From: Saccharicrinis sp963677245 | Lineage (GTDB): Bacteria; Bacteroidota; Bacteroidia; Bacteroidales; Marinilabiliaceae | DNA length: 64,000 nt | Direction: 5' to 3' | Assembly: GCA_963677245.1 (NCBI GenBank) | Contig: OY781921.1 | Location: 2,666,001-2,730,000, forward strand | Shown here: one piece after another, positions 1 through 8,289 of the stretch | Layout: the number at the start of each line of letters is the position of its first letter | How positions within the stretch are numbered: the first letter of the stretch is position 1 | Made by a program: the position numbers and the translations under genes | Notes under the pieces: generated by a model | Told to the model about the DNA's origin: nothing | Databases searched by the model: none | The model's input: the letters and a program-made list of their open reading frames with translations, nothing else

Positions 1-241
1 GTTTATATGTTTTGATTGCAATTTTGCCAGTCATATTATTAGAATTACAAAAATTGATATGGTAATTTGACTTTGTTGAGAATAATTAATAATTGAAGAA
101 TATGCTAAATTTAAGATAAACGTGCCCTAACAGCATGTAATACCACATTTTGCCCCTCGCTTGGATAAGTTGGTGCAAACCTTTATTTTAGTGCAGTTAA
201 CTAACTTTTTAGCGGTTGGACAAGTTTGGCAAACCCTAGTT

Positions 242-264
242 CGGCATAGCGTCTCGCTATGTCG
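242..264. repeat. Hairpin repeat, catagcg-tct-cgctatg
   Basis: A 7-bp perfect stem (245-251 with 255-261) around the loop tct extends to 10 bp with one G-U pair. Its centre gcgtctcgc is the reverse complement of the centre of the hairpin at 383-399, so the two look like members of one intergenic repeat type in opposite orientation. Confidence 0.6.
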
Positions 265-313
265 TATTACGCAAGGCATCATGCCGTATGTATTGTATCA
301 AAGAGCGAATCAG

Positions 314-348
314 AAAGTACTTCAGTTTAAAATTTGCAGTACTTTTTT
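314..348 (+). terminator. Hairpin followed by T-run
   Basis: aaagtact (314-321) pairs with agtacttt (338-345), followed by a run of T. It looks like a rho-independent terminator, but no upstream gene is recognised, so it may instead belong to the surrounding repeat element. Confidence 0.4.
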
Positions 349-382
349 TGTATTTAATAGGCCTGAGGCCTGAATAAAGCAA

Positions 383-399
383 CGAAGCGAGACGCTTCG
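383..399. repeat. Hairpin repeat, cgaagcg-aga-cgcttcg
   Basis: A perfect 7-bp stem with a 3-nt loop. The core gcgagacgc is the reverse complement of the core of the 242-264 hairpin. Confidence 0.6.
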
Positions 400-794
400 C
401 TGAGCGGGATATCCCTGACCGGAATATTGGCTTTATTATCAATAGCATGGCTAAATAAAGATAAGCATTGGAAGTAAAATCGAATTTGCTTATTTTATAT
501 TTAGCTGATAGCTAAAACTTCGAAAAGAATTTGTTTTGTTTATCTCTCCTCACAAAAGCTTCCTAATTAAAAACAACTCAACTACAACTTACTATAAACC
601 AATAATAAACACCATATTTTACAAATTAGTTATCAATATTCATCATTTAATTAAGATTATTCACAAATGAATTGTATCAATTTATCATATATATCGCTGT
701 TTTAATATTGATTTAACAGCAAACAGCTATGTTTGCTTAATGTTTTTACTTTTAAATTAGAATACACTTATTATTAAACCCAAATTAAATTATT

Positions 795-1277
795 ATGAGA
801 AAAAACTTATTGTTTTTATTACTTGCTACTTCTTTATTATTGAGTTGCAAAAAAGAAACTGTTGATGTAGTAGATGGAGACTATATCAAATGTACAATAA
901 ATGAAGAATCTTTTTCCTCTTCTTTCTTTGTAGGTGCCACTTATGTAATGGATATTTTTGTAATTACCGGAACCTCTAATAATGGTTTTGATTTCACTAG
1001 CTTGACAATTGTTAATCCCGAAGAAGGAAAAACTTATAAAATTGAGGAAATAAATAATGAACTTAATGGAACTGGTATAACGGTAGCTACTGAAACATTA
1101 GGTGCAACCTACCAGGCTAGCTATGCAAGTGGTGGTTTTGGTTCAATAACGCTAACTCATTTCGATGGTAAATCCGCTGCCGGAACATTTAATGCTGAAC
1201 CTATAGAGGTTGATGGGAATAAAACAACAACAATAACAAACGGGAAATTTTCAATTTCATCGATAAATGAATTTTAA
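795..1277 (+). CDS. Hypothetical small lipoprotein
   Basis: A 160-residue protein with an N-terminal signal sequence and a lipobox ending at the Cys in LLLSCKK (about residue 18), so it is probably exported and lipid-anchored. The mature part is rich in Thr, Gly and Asn and looks like a beta-sandwich. No family is recognised with certainty. It resembles small DUF-type lipoproteins of Bacteroidota that carry a conserved single domain with a hydrophobic core. It lies 18 bp before another lipoprotein gene on the same strand, so the two may be co-transcribed. Function is unknown. Confidence 0.75.
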   Translation: MRKNLLFLLLATSLLLSCKKETVDVVDGDYIKCTINEESFSSSFFVGATYVMDIFVITGTSNNGFDFTSLTIVNPEEGKTYKIEEINNELNGTGITVATETLGATYQASYASGGFGSITLTHFDGKSAAGTFNAEPIEVDGNKTTTITNGKFSISSINEF

Positions 1278-1295
1278 CCTAAACTATAGATCATT

Positions 1296-1994
1296 ATGAG
1301 TAAAGCATTTTTAAACATTTCAGTATTAATTGCCTTTTTAACATTGTTTTTAGCTTGTAGTAAGGACGAGTCAAATGATTTAAATTCTGCAATAAATTAT
1401 GGGAGCGTTACTGATCAGGAAGGTAATACTTATAAAACTGTAAAGATAGGATCACAAGAATGGATGGCTGAGAACTTAAGAACAACAATACTAAATGATG
1501 GCACAAAAATTTGGGAGAGTGCTAGTATGTATTCTTGGGGTGGAAGCGGTGCTTCTTATTGCTGGTACGATTATGACAGTATAACAAATGCGCAAACTTA
1601 TGGTGCCTTATATAATTGGCATACTGTAAGTACAGATAAATTGTGTCCTTCAGGTTGGCACGTTCCAACAGATGAAGAGTGGACTGTTTTAACCTCATTT
1701 CTTGGAGGGCAAGGTAAAGCTGGGAACAAATTAAAGGAAACAGGAACAATGCACTGGTATAGTCCGAATGAAGATGCAACCAATGAAACAGGATTTTCAG
1801 CCCTTCCTGGAGGCTACCGCTTTATTAGTTCTCCCTCATTTATGGGGGTATTTGGTTATTGGTGGAGCTCGACAGAAAATGAAGCAGATACAGATGATGC
1901 CTGGTTAAGAGGAATTAACTATAGTGATAGCTACGTCAGCAGGAGCACTTATGATAAAGGAACTGGTGCATCTATTCGTTGTGTAAAAGATTAA
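1296..1994 (+). CDS. FISUMP-domain lipoprotein
   Basis: A 232-residue lipoprotein (lipobox ending at Cys21, LFLACSK). From about residue 40 to the end it matches the Fibrobacter succinogenes major paralogous (FISUMP) domain: the phrases KIGSQEWMAENLR, YGALYNWHTV, CPSGWHVPTDEEW, WWSSTE and SIRCVKD are all typical. FISUMP proteins are abundant surface lipoproteins in Bacteroidota and Fibrobacterota, with no established biochemical role. The domain appears complete, ending at the usual Ser-Ile-Arg-Cys signature. Probably co-transcribed with the preceding lipoprotein gene. Confidence 0.9.
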   Translation: MSKAFLNISVLIAFLTLFLACSKDESNDLNSAINYGSVTDQEGNTYKTVKIGSQEWMAENLRTTILNDGTKIWESASMYSWGGSGASYCWYDYDSITNAQTYGALYNWHTVSTDKLCPSGWHVPTDEEWTVLTSFLGGQGKAGNKLKETGTMHWYSPNEDATNETGFSALPGGYRFISSPSFMGVFGYWWSSTENEADTDDAWLRGINYSDSYVSRSTYDKGTGASIRCVKD

Positions 1995-2414
1995 GTTTTC
2001 AATTCAATCATGAAATTCATTAAGATTAACAATTACATTATTTTTGTAATTGACTGATACTCTATGAGTACAAAAACTGGAGATATACTATAATTTATTA
2101 AGTATATTTCCAGTAATATTTAACTTATATCCAAGGGATTCGTTATAGATTGTATATTATTACACCCATCCCTATAAATAGATTAAAGAGTTCTTCAATA
2201 TTTTTCCTAGTTCAAGAAAAGGTCTGAAGTAATTATGAAGTAATAGCATTACACAACTCTATCTCTCAAAGAAATCCTTCAAATAAAATTGCTACCGAAA
2301 TTAAAACAATAACAATACATAAATCAAACGTAAATATTATGTATATTCAGGTGAGCATATAAAAAAATTACAAGTATATGATTTAGAAATTAAGCTTAAT
2401 TTAAAACTGAAACT
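1995..2414. other. Intergenic, nothing recognised
   Basis: AT-rich with no open frame of note and no strong hairpin. Probably contains the promoter for the membrane protein gene at 2415. Confidence 0.5.
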
Positions 2415-3113
2415 ATGGAAAATTTTAAAGCTTGGATTCCTCTAATAGAAAAAATGATTTGGCCGGTTTTCATTATCATACTTCTTATTGTTTTTAAAAG
2501 TAAGGTAGAGGGTCTATATAAAATGGCTACAGAAGGCCGCAGCCTGGAAATTGCAGGTTGGCTAAAGATTGGCGAAAAAGTAGAAAATACTGAAATAAAA
2601 ACTTTTGCTCCCGAGGATTTATCAATTGAGGCTCTTGAAGGAGACGAGTTTGTAATTGAAAAAGGAAGTGAACAAATGCTGCGAGAGTTACAAGAGAAAC
2701 TGCGTAACTCTGAAATAAAAAGTATAGATATATTAAAAATAACAGACAATAAAACCTACTACAGAAAATTGTTACTTAAGTATATCAGTACCCTAGGTAT
2801 AAAACAAGTGGTTTTTACTAAAAATGGAAAATTTGATGGTTGGATAGGGAGTAGTATTTTTTCTGGACAACTTCTTGTTGGGGAAAGTGAAGTATTTCTT
2901 TATGATGAACTAAAAAGTTTTCTTGCTGGGATTAGAAACGAATCAGTAAAACCAAATACAAAAACTTCTGATGTTTTAACCCAAATGAAAATGACAAATC
3001 AAAACGAAATAGCTGTAGTAGATGAAAATAAGTTTAAGTACATCATAAATAAGCAAGATATACTTACTGCACTTGTCTCAAGTACTATTATTTCGTCTGA
3101 AGAAGAAAACTAA
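2415..3113 (+). CDS. Membrane-anchored protein with CBS-like C-terminal half
   Basis: A 232-residue protein with one transmembrane helix (about residues 10-30) and a cytoplasmic tail. The tail contains a predicted helical segment (about 75-115). Beyond that, the order strand-Gly-helix in KQVVFTKNGKFDGWIGSS and NEIAVVDENKFKYIINKQDILTAL resembles a degenerate pair of CBS motifs, which usually bind adenine nucleotides. The CBS assignment is inferred from pattern only. No operon partner of known function lies nearby; the truncated small gene at 3129 follows after 15 bp. Confidence 0.7.
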   Translation: MENFKAWIPLIEKMIWPVFIIILLIVFKSKVEGLYKMATEGRSLEIAGWLKIGEKVENTEIKTFAPEDLSIEALEGDEFVIEKGSEQMLRELQEKLRNSEIKSIDILKITDNKTYYRKLLLKYISTLGIKQVVFTKNGKFDGWIGSSIFSGQLLVGESEVFLYDELKSFLAGIRNESVKPNTKTSDVLTQMKMTNQNEIAVVDENKFKYIINKQDILTALVSSTIISSEEEN

Positions 3114-3128
3114 CATAAGTAATTATTA

Positions 3129-3311
3129 TTGAAAAAACTTAACCTACTATTTTTAATTCTAATTCCCATATGGAGTTTCGGACAAACAGAAAAAGAAGCT
3201 TCCAAGAAAATATCTGCTGAATTTGAGAAATATTACAATTCGGGTGAATATCAGAAGATCTTTAATTTGTTTTCACCAGAAATAAAAGAGGCTTTGCATA
3301 TTAAAAAATAA
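3129..3311 (+). pseudogene. Truncated DUF3887-like secreted protein fragment
   Basis: A 60-residue frame starting at TTG with a signal peptide (hydrophobic core then SFGQ) and a short mature part reading EFEKYYNSGEYQKIFNLFS. That part resembles the N-terminus of DUF3887-type domains, which normally sit in front of serine hydrolases or a longer beta-rich domain. The frame stops after about 40 mature residues at an A-rich stretch and runs straight into a terminator hairpin, so it is probably a remnant, although a genuine small secreted protein cannot be excluded. Confidence 0.5.
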
Positions 3312-3347
3312 AAAGAGTTGCTATAAAAACTTGCAACTCTTTTTGTT
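3311..3347 (+). terminator. Rho-independent terminator
   Basis: aaaagagttgc (3311-3321) pairs with gcaactctttt (3333-3343), followed by T-rich sequence. It overlaps the stop of the preceding short frame and ends that transcription unit. Confidence 0.8.
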
Positions 3348-3551
3348 TTGATAGCACCTCCAATAACCATCTGTTTGTAATCCGTTACTGTCACATCTAC
3401 TCCAACTCCTCCTAATCGACTGAATTTATCCGTAATACCATTCTATCAACCAGAAGCATTTTATTTTGTTATGCTATTATTAATCTTTTGTGATAATTCT
3501 GTGATACTATAACAGGATCTTTACCATAGAATAAATCAAAACCTTTTAATC

Positions 3552-4898
3552 ATGAAAAAGATACAATTACTTTCGACTCTGCTATTGGGAGTTTTTCTTT
3601 TTAGCAACTGTGATAATGAAGAAGATCCTGTTTCGGGTTCTTTATATACCGATGTAATGGCCTCTCAGGTAAAAACTGAGTTGGTGGATGATGCATCCAT
3701 CACTCCGTATGAAGCTATATTTGATGTGTCTCCGATCTTCACTCAGGGACATCTGCCTTTTGCCACCAATGCCGGCAGTGTTGAAGGATTAGGCACTATG
3801 TTGGACGGATTGGATAAAACCAAGTCCTATCTGGTATACTGTCATTCCGATGCGCCATCGATGGCTGGAGCTAAGCTCATGGCAGACAACGGATTTACCA
3901 AAGTACACCGCCTGTCGGGCAATTATGGTGCATGGGATATGGTATCTTTTGTTGATATTGAAGTCAGTGTAGCAAAATCCAAAATAGATGCAGACGATTT
4001 TGAAGCTATTTTTGATGTATCACCGCATTTTAACGAGGGTCATTTACCTGGAGCTACAAACGCCAATGCCAGCGGAGGCGGAACGAATCTTTCGGATTTA
4101 TTAGGTGGATTGGATAAAACCAAAACTTACCTGGTGTATTGCCATGCCAATGCTCCTGCGATGGCTGGTGCTCAATTACTGGAAGATAATGGCTTTGAAA
4201 ATATTTATCGATTGGAAGGCAATTATGGTGCATGGGTAAGTGCCGGATATAATGTTGAAACAAGCGTAAGCTATATAGATATTATGGCCTCTCAGGTAAA
4301 AACTGAATTGGTGGATGATGCATCCATCTCACCTTACGAAGCTATGTTTGATGTGTCACCGGTCTTCAGTCAGGGACATCTGCCTTTTGCCACCAATGCC
4401 GGCAGTGTTGAAGGATTAGGCACTTTGTTGGACGGATTGGATAAAACCAAGTCCTATCTGGTTTACTGTCATTCCGATGCGCCATCGATGGCTGGAGCTA
4501 GGCTCATGGCAGACAACGGATTTACCAAAGTACACCGCCTATCGGGCAATTATGGTGCATGGGATATGGTATCGTTTGTGGATATTGAAGCCAGTATAGT
4601 AAAATCCAAAATAGATGCAGGCGATTTTGAAGCTATTTTTGATGTGTCGCCTCATTTTAATGAAGGTCATTTACCCGGAGCTACAAACGCCAGTGCCAGC
4701 GGAGGTGGAACGAACCTTTCGGATTTATTGGCTGGGTTAGATAAAACCAAAACTTACCTGGTATATTGCCATGCCGATGCTCCTGCAATGGCTGGTGCTC
4801 AATTACTGGAAGATAATGGTTTTGAAAACGTTTATCGTTTAGAAGGCAATTATGGAGCATGGGTAAGTGCCGGATATGATATTGAAACAGCCCCATAG
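3552..4898 (+). CDS. Lipoprotein with four rhodanese-like domains
   Basis: A 448-residue lipoprotein (lipobox LFSNC, Cys20) made of four rhodanese-like domains at about 36-140, 141-244, 245-349 and 350-448. Each has the order 'FDVSP..FxxGHLPxATN' then 'DKTKxYLVYCHxxAPxMAGAxLLxDNGF' and 'R/LxGNYGAW', matching the rhodanese fold with its Cys loop. Domains 1-2 and 3-4 are two near-identical 209-residue units. Rhodaneses usually carry CxxGxR in the active loop for sulfur transfer; here all four have CHxxAPS with no Arg, so transferase activity is uncertain and a persulfide, metal or other ligand role is possible. A redoxin gene with a CPYC site follows by 59 bp. Confidence 0.85.
   Translation: MKKIQLLSTLLLGVFLFSNCDNEEDPVSGSLYTDVMASQVKTELVDDASITPYEAIFDVSPIFTQGHLPFATNAGSVEGLGTMLDGLDKTKSYLVYCHSDAPSMAGAKLMADNGFTKVHRLSGNYGAWDMVSFVDIEVSVAKSKIDADDFEAIFDVSPHFNEGHLPGATNANASGGGTNLSDLLGGLDKTKTYLVYCHANAPAMAGAQLLEDNGFENIYRLEGNYGAWVSAGYNVETSVSYIDIMASQVKTELVDDASISPYEAMFDVSPVFSQGHLPFATNAGSVEGLGTLLDGLDKTKSYLVYCHSDAPSMAGARLMADNGFTKVHRLSGNYGAWDMVSFVDIEASIVKSKIDAGDFEAIFDVSPHFNEGHLPGATNASASGGGTNLSDLLAGLDKTKTYLVYCHADAPAMAGAQLLEDNGFENVYRLEGNYGAWVSAGYDIETAP
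3657..4898 (+). repeat. Two tandem 627-bp coding repeats
   Basis: The segment starting atggcctctcaggtaaaaac at 3657 recurs at 4284, an offset of 627 bp (209 codons). The copies are highly similar in DNA as well as protein, including silent positions, which indicates a recent duplication or ongoing gene conversion. Each unit encodes two rhodanese-like domains. Confidence 0.9.
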
Positions 4899-4957
4899 GC
4901 TTGTGAGATACAGCAAGTGAATAAATAAATTATATAACATTTAAAACATTGATATTG

Positions 4958-5473
4958 ATGAAAACATTAGGACTAATACTGGTAATATTCTCTTTTTCTA
5001 TGCAGGGTAGAGCACAAAAATTTGCTGACTTCACTCTTCCATCTGCAACCGATACCAGCCATTTTACACTAAGTGAAGCTCAAGGTAAATATGTAGCCTT
5101 GCACTTTCTTTTGAAAACCGAATGTCCTTATTGCCTGCGTCATACACACGAATATTTCGAAAATGCAGCGGAGCTTCCTGATGTTTTACAGATTTTTATT
5201 AAACCTGATACAGAAGAAGAGATTAAAGAATGGGCTATGAAAATATCTGACAGCAATACACTTAAATACCCAATATATAGAGACATTGATGCAGCACTGG
5301 CCAGTCAATATCATATTCCTGATGGCTATGCCTTTCATGGACAGACCGTACACTATCCCGCATTAATTTTACTTAATAAAGAAGGGAAAGAAGTATTCCG
5401 GTATATCGGCAAAAACAATAGTGACCGATTTTCATTCGAAAAACTTGTAACAAAAATCCATGAGATTAAATAA
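4958..5473 (+). CDS. Secreted thioredoxin-fold protein with CPYC motif
   Basis: About 171 residues. An upstream TTG at 4949 is in frame, but the ATG at 4958 gives a clean signal peptide (cleavage after GRAQ) and is preferred. The mature protein follows the AhpC/TSA-redoxin pattern: 'FxxFTLPSATDTSHFTLSEAQGKYVALHFL', the active-site CPYC in TECPYCLRH, a Pro-containing cis-Pro region (VHYPALILLN) and a final 'GKEVFRYIGKNNSDR'. CPYC is the usual glutaredoxin/TlpA-like dithiol site, so a periplasmic disulfide reductase or thiol oxidoreductase role is likely. Its place right after the rhodanese-like lipoprotein suggests a joint function in periplasmic sulfur or thiol chemistry. Confidence 0.8.
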   Translation: MKTLGLILVIFSFSMQGRAQKFADFTLPSATDTSHFTLSEAQGKYVALHFLLKTECPYCLRHTHEYFENAAELPDVLQIFIKPDTEEEIKEWAMKISDSNTLKYPIYRDIDAALASQYHIPDGYAFHGQTVHYPALILLNKEGKEVFRYIGKNNSDRFSFEKLVTKIHEIK

Positions 5474-5509
5474 AATGTAAGATGCAATATATTAGCTGAT
5501 AAAAAAAGA

Positions 5510-5543
5510 AAACCTTTCCCGAAACGTTCTTCGGGAAAGGTTT
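5510..5543. terminator. Bidirectional terminator hairpin
   Basis: aaacctttcccga (5510-5522) pairs perfectly with tcgggaaaggttt (5531-5543). It lies between the convergent redoxin and beta-helix genes and has A/T runs on both sides, so it can serve both. Confidence 0.85.
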
Positions 5544-5593
5544 ATAGTGGAGATAGTAAATACATCTTTGCAAAGATGCTCTCTGGAAAACAA

Positions 5594-8143
5594 CTAATCC
5601 CACCTCACTTTAATATCTTTAAACACGGCCTTTTCTCCGCCATTATACATTATTCCAAAACCGCCAAACGAATTACCTTCGACCTCAACTTCCATTTGAA
5701 GCTTAGTCACTGTTGCTCCATTCTTTTCTTTGGGTTGATATTCGGGATCCGAATTGGCATTAACAATTAGTTTGTTTCCTTTACTTACCATTTGAAGGTT
5801 AAATACAGGTCGGTAACAAGTAGTTGAAACTGGCTCACTAATTTGGCTCACCTTTCCATGCTCATAACGTACAAAATAGGCATCCACTGCATTGTGGTAT
5901 TTGGTCGTTCTGATTAAGCGTAAACCATAACCGGACATAGTTTTAGTATCGAATTTTATCAGGATATCCATGTACAAATGTGCCATACTAAATCCTTGTC
6001 CTGCAGTTTTATACGGAGCAACCTGAAGGTGCAGTTCCATATCCGTGTAGTTGGCATCGAGAGCCGTATACAGCATAGCTGCACTTCTCACAGTAGGTAT
6101 AGCACCCCAATGCCCTTCACCTCCATTATAGCCTGTACCATACGTCCATGCATCTTTGTTTTTATCAGCAATTGTTTTGGTGGGTCCTGTTACCGGATCA
6201 ATATGTTTGCATATCCAAAAACCGGGTATCACCTGCTCCTGATTACTTAAGGAAAGATTTTTAAAGGAAGTCTCCAGCACTCTAGCATCATCCTTAACCA
6301 TAGCCTTGGTTATCCGTTGAGGATAAACTATAGAAACCGTTTCTCCCTTGTAGCTACGAATATGACAAGGCGTAATTTTAGCCATCAGATAATAACCTAC
6401 ATCCTCACTCTTTAGCCTATATTGCGTCAATGGCTTTTGCAGACGCGACACCGCCACCTCAATGGGATCGCTCCCCTTCTTATTTTTACACCTGTACCAT
6501 ACTATTTCCGACACATCGGTATAGGAGGTATTTATTACATACTGCAGTTGTAGACTTCCATTTTGTTGCTTCGTTATTTTGGTTCTACCTTTCAATCTTG
6601 GTGCTTTAAGAATAGCAGGTGCAACAGTTAATTCTATAGCAGCTTCCAAACCCAACGGTGTATTGGCCTTAATAATGACTAAATGCATACTATCCGTTTT
6701 ATTAATGGGAATAACTTTGCATTGTCCATTTGCAGTTACTTGTAGTCGCACATATTTCTGCCCCTCTCCTGCTACACTCCAATTCATTTGCTTTTGTGGA
6801 TACAAAAAGTTTCCAAAGCGAAAAGTTTCTGTTTTTAGTATTGCTGTATCTCTTCCTGTTTCAATAGAATGTTGCGATGCATTTATAACAAGTTTTACTG
6901 GTATTTGTGTGAGTGGAGTTTTTTCTTCCTTTTCAGCTTGCTGAACGATTTCTTTAATACCCATCGGATCCCAATCATCATTACCTTGCAACAAGTTATA
7001 AGTATTATAAACCACGGTATCATGCCAATTAAAACGATACGCATTTAACAGCTCTTTATAATACATATTCACTGTTAAGTCTTTTTTAGCATTCTCAATT
7101 ATAAAAGACTTATGGTTTAGTGATACCTGGTACTGGTAATTACGAGTCGTATTTGCTGGCGTATTTTGCCAACCTATATAATCGCAAACCTTTGATGAAA
7201 AACGACTATCAACCACTGCTACTTGGCCTCCTGCCTTGGTAAAATATTGCTTTCCACCGGTAAAAGATTCTATATCACAATTCAAAAACACGGCCCCGGT
7301 TCCTGTGGTATGATAAAAAGGTTTAGAACTATACCAGCCAAAGCTGCAGTTTAAATAAACTGCCGACCCACATAAAGCGTCGTCGGTGCATTCCAAATGG
7401 CAGTTATCAAATAAAATTCGTTTAGCGCCTACAAAATTGCACAAATTTAGTCTGCTGATAAAACGTGAATTCCGGGCTACAATTTTATCTCCGTCACAAA
7501 TAATTAATTGTGCCTGCACTATGGCCGAAGCTCTTTTGGATCTGTTTAATTCCGGCTTTAGCGGGAAGTTCAAATCTACATTACAATAGTTTCCAAAGGT
7601 CACGTTTTCGGCATAAGTTCCATCCCCACTAATGTGAAACATGGTAAAGTTACCTTTTGCTCCAATGGTTTGCCCACGATTACAAGCCAGCACTACATTT
7701 TCCGGATTTTTAGTCAATCCAATAAATGACAACCACTCGCAATCTATCTCCATCCCGTATGGAATTCCTCCTTTTTTCGGCACTCTAATTTCCGGATCAT
7801 CCGGGTTATCAATCCAATATACATAAGGCGCAATAAACAGTTGCATAGGTTCTTCTTCGGAACCATCCTGAATTTGCGCCATCGCACTTTGCATATCAGA
7901 AAACACAAAAGGAAACTGATCGCAATAAGCCTCGCTTAAATTACCATCTATAAAAAAAGCTTCTTCAGAAAGTACAATCGTATCTCCTCCGTAAACAATA
8001 AAATTACCAAAGAAATGAATCGGATCATTTTTATCCAGACTGAAATATTCAGGTATAGATTGCGCATGCATGATAATTCCCATAAACAGAAACCACAGCA
8101 CCCATATTAGTTTGCGTGACATAGAAATTAGTTGTGATGCCAA
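5594..8143 (-). CDS. Secreted right-handed beta-helix protein, pectinesterase-like
   Basis: An 849-residue protein with an N-terminal signal peptide (ends near IMHAQS). Residues about 60-340 have the repeated pattern of a parallel beta-helix of the pectin-lyase fold ('AENVTFGNYCNVD', 'KIVARNSRFISRLNLCNFVGAKRILFDN', 'DALCGSAVYLNCSF'), with the layout of a pectinesterase family 8 protein. The usual QDT and LGRPW motifs are not evident, so catalytic activity is uncertain. The middle section (about 440-640) looks like Ig-like/fibronectin-type domains and the last 200 residues look like a concanavalin-type jelly roll. It is divergent from the PL10 pectate lyase gene, 146 bp apart, which supports a role in pectin breakdown. 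Confidence 0.75.
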   Translation of the reverse strand: MASQLISMSRKLIWVLWFLFMGIIMHAQSIPEYFSLDKNDPIHFFGNFIVYGGDTIVLSEEAFFIDGNLSEAYCDQFPFVFSDMQSAMAQIQDGSEEEPMQLFIAPYVYWIDNPDDPEIRVPKKGGIPYGMEIDCEWLSFIGLTKNPENVVLACNRGQTIGAKGNFTMFHISGDGTYAENVTFGNYCNVDLNFPLKPELNRSKRASAIVQAQLIICDGDKIVARNSRFISRLNLCNFVGAKRILFDNCHLECTDDALCGSAVYLNCSFGWYSSKPFYHTTGTGAVFLNCDIESFTGGKQYFTKAGGQVAVVDSRFSSKVCDYIGWQNTPANTTRNYQYQVSLNHKSFIIENAKKDLTVNMYYKELLNAYRFNWHDTVVYNTYNLLQGNDDWDPMGIKEIVQQAEKEEKTPLTQIPVKLVINASQHSIETGRDTAILKTETFRFGNFLYPQKQMNWSVAGEGQKYVRLQVTANGQCKVIPINKTDSMHLVIIKANTPLGLEAAIELTVAPAILKAPRLKGRTKITKQQNGSLQLQYVINTSYTDVSEIVWYRCKNKKGSDPIEVAVSRLQKPLTQYRLKSEDVGYYLMAKITPCHIRSYKGETVSIVYPQRITKAMVKDDARVLETSFKNLSLSNQEQVIPGFWICKHIDPVTGPTKTIADKNKDAWTYGTGYNGGEGHWGAIPTVRSAAMLYTALDANYTDMELHLQVAPYKTAGQGFSMAHLYMDILIKFDTKTMSGYGLRLIRTTKYHNAVDAYFVRYEHGKVSQISEPVSTTCYRPVFNLQMVSKGNKLIVNANSDPEYQPKEKNGATVTKLQMEVEVEGNSFGGFGIMYNGGEKAVFKDIKVRWD

Positions 8144-8289
8144 AAATAAAGTTTATGTATTATAAACAAGAGGATATTTTGATTATTTGAGTAGGACAAA
8201 TCGTTATAATCAATAAAATCGGGGTATTCACATATTATTGTTTACTATCTTTAATAACTCTTTATGCAAATAAACAAAAACTAAAGACA

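Larger units (their letters stand above)
1..794. other. Intergenic region, palindrome-rich, no supported gene
   Basis: No convincing gene lies here. Two opposed short reading frames cover 161-448, but they overlap the hairpins listed separately and show no recognisable domain. Besides the hairpins there are the palindromes aggcctgaggcct (359-371) and gggatatccc (408-417 region). The stretch from about 460 to 790 is very AT-rich and probably includes the promoter of the lipoprotein gene that starts at 795. Confidence 0.6.

Noticed and set aside
161..448. Opposed short open frames in the first intergenic region
   Set aside because: They run through palindromes and a terminator-like hairpin, overlap each other and show no domain, so they are probably by-products of a repeat.
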